From assembly GCF_051401765.1 (NCBI RefSeq), contig NC_135068.1, positions 434,001-498,000 on the forward strand: a stretch of 64,000 nt of DNA, in the 5' to 3' direction. Of this stretch, positions 63,201 through 64,000 are shown piece by piece. This DNA comes from Calliopsis andreniformis. Lineage: Eukaryota; Arthropoda; Insecta; Hymenoptera; Andrenidae. Position numbers and translations under genes: made by a program. The notes under the pieces were generated by a model. It saw only the letters and a program-made list of their open reading frames with translations, ran no database searches and was not told where the DNA came from. Within the stretch, counting starts at the first letter, position 1. Every line of letters begins with the position of its first letter.

Positions 63201-64000
63201 TTCGATCTGGAGGAGCAACGATGCAGAGTGAAGGCTAGGCTGCCCGGAATGTAGGAATGGCGATTACTTTCATACTGATGGCAATTATTCCTTTTATACG
63301 ATGGGAAATTCGTTGTATTTTTATTGTATTTAATGCTTCTGGCGTTGACTTCTAAGGCCCTAACTATTCGATCTGGAGGAGCAACACCCTAGAGTGAAGC
63401 CTAGCTTGCGCGGAACGTAGAAATGACCATTACTTTGACATCCGTTGCATCTGCTCCTGTCATACATTCGCTAACCTGTTGTATTTATTTTGTATTTTAA
63501 TCATGTGGCGATGATTTCTAAGGTCCAAACTCATCCACCTAGTGAAGCAACGCCCTAGGGTGAAGCCTAGGTTGCCCGCACGTAGAAATGACCATTACTT
63601 TCGCACTGGTTGCAATTATTCCTTTTATACGATGGGAATTCTGTTGTATTTATATTGTATTTTATGCTTCTGGCGTTGACCTCTAAGGCCCTAACTATTC
63701 GATTTGGTGAATCAACACCCTAGAGTGAAGTATAGCTTGCCTGGAACGTAGAAAGACCATTACTTTGACATCCGTTGCATCAGCTCCAGTCATACGTTCG
63801 CAAACTTGTTGTATTTATTTTGTATTTTAATCATGTGGCGATGATTTCTAAGGCCCAAACTCATCCATCTGGTGAAGCAACGCCCTTGGCTGAAGCCTAT
63901 GTTGCCCGGAACGTTGAAATGACCTTTACGTTCACACTGGTAGCAATTATTCCTCTTATACGATTGAAAATCTGGTGTACTTATATAATATTTTTTGCTC
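60205..64000 (+). repeat. 27-monomer HOR, copy 2 (truncated by window end)
   Basis: The copy runs in register to the last base of the window. Over 3.8 kb I found only about half a dozen differences from copy 1, for example CTTGCGCACTGG for CTTGTGCACTGG, AAGGCCCTAGAT for AATGCCCTAGAT, GAAAAACTG for GAAAACCTG, and CATCTACCTGG for CATCTATCTGG. Even rare variants such as AAATCTGGTGTACTTATAT are shared. This is the youngest long duplication visible here, and more copies may follow beyond the window. Confidence 0.9.

Larger units (their letters stand above)
1..64000 (+). repeat. Satellite DNA array of ~166-bp monomers filling the window
   Basis: From the first base to the last the sequence is a tandem, same-orientation repeat of a monomer of about 166 bp (roughly 385 copies). 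Landmarks recurring in nearly every monomer are GAAGCCTAGGTTGCCCGGAA, GAAATGACCATTACTTT, TTGTATTTATATTGTATTTT and GGCGTTGACTTCTAAGGCCC. No stretch longer than a few bases falls outside the pattern, and I saw no inverted monomers and no interrupting mobile element. Long pure arrays with HOR structure are typical of eukaryotic centromeric or pericentromeric heterochromatin; that location is inferred. I do not recognise the monomer family. About 42% GC in the B consensus. Confidence 0.97.

Noticed and set aside
1..64000. CRISPR array
   Set aside because: The period is 166 bp, and the whole unit is conserved, not short repeats separated by unique spacers. There are no cas genes and the array is far too long.
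1..64000. Primate alpha satellite or another familiar ~170-bp satellite
   Set aside because: The length class is similar, but the sequence does not resemble the alpha-satellite monomer as I know it, and it lacks a proper CENP-B box. I also could not match it to plant centromere repeats from memory. A database search is needed to settle this.
1..64000. Tandem rRNA, tRNA or histone gene cluster
   Set aside because: The monomer is too short for these units, and no rRNA-like, tRNA cloverleaf or histone coding sequence is visible.

Overview
The whole 64 kb window is one uninterrupted head-to-tail satellite DNA array. I see no credible protein gene, RNA gene, transposon, CRISPR array or other unique sequence. 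The unit is a monomer of 166 bp, or within a few bases of it, so the window holds about 385 monomers, all in the same orientation. An array this long, with nucleosome-sized monomers and layered higher-order repeats (HORs), points to a eukaryotic chromosome, most likely centromeric or pericentromeric heterochromatin. I do not recognise the monomer as a named satellite and cannot name the species. CpG is almost undepleted in the consensus monomers (hand-counted observed/expected about 0.85-0.95). This argues mildly against a heavily CpG-methylated genome and fits an invertebrate somewhat better than a vertebrate or flowering plant, but it is weak evidence.

The monomers fall into three main classes: A, B and C. 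A fourth, D, is a B-like subclass. They usually run C-A-B (or C-A'-D), so the basic repeat is a trimer of about 498 bp. By hand, the A and B consensuses are about 86% identical and B and C about 83%. The trimer register is repeatedly broken by hybrid monomers (A 5' part with B 3' part; B 5' part with C 3' part) that keep the 166-bp length and phase. This is the expected product of in-register unequal exchange or gene conversion.

Layout: (1) 315-2638, two copies of a 7-monomer HOR (1,162 bp). (2) About 2390-8651, two copies of a 19-monomer HOR (3,151 bp). (3) 8652-9980, a mosaic with a 5-monomer (830 bp) direct duplication. (4) 9981-13420, a 12-monomer HOR (1,991 bp), one full and one partial copy. 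(5) 13421-22640, a mosaic with 5-, 7-, 8- and 11-monomer spacings. (6) 22641-47440, a patchwork of 0.4-2.5 kb blocks that recur at distances from 1.7 to about 18.7 kb. (7) 47441-54840, a zone richer in private substitutions, plus one fresh 498-bp trimer duplication. (8) 55727-64000, a 27-monomer HOR (4,478 bp), one full copy and a second cut by the window end, with very few differences between them.

There is no gene set to assemble into a pathway. Many short open frames of 65-111 codons occur on both strands, but they recur at the same position in the monomers, mostly need non-ATG starts, and end at conserved satellite stops, so I treat them as by-products of the repeat. What is worth examining is the evolution of the array (several HOR lengths side by side, hybrid monomers, long-distance copied blocks) and a few conserved sub-monomer motifs that could bind protein or position nucleosomes. 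All identities and block edges were read by eye and are approximate to tens of bases.
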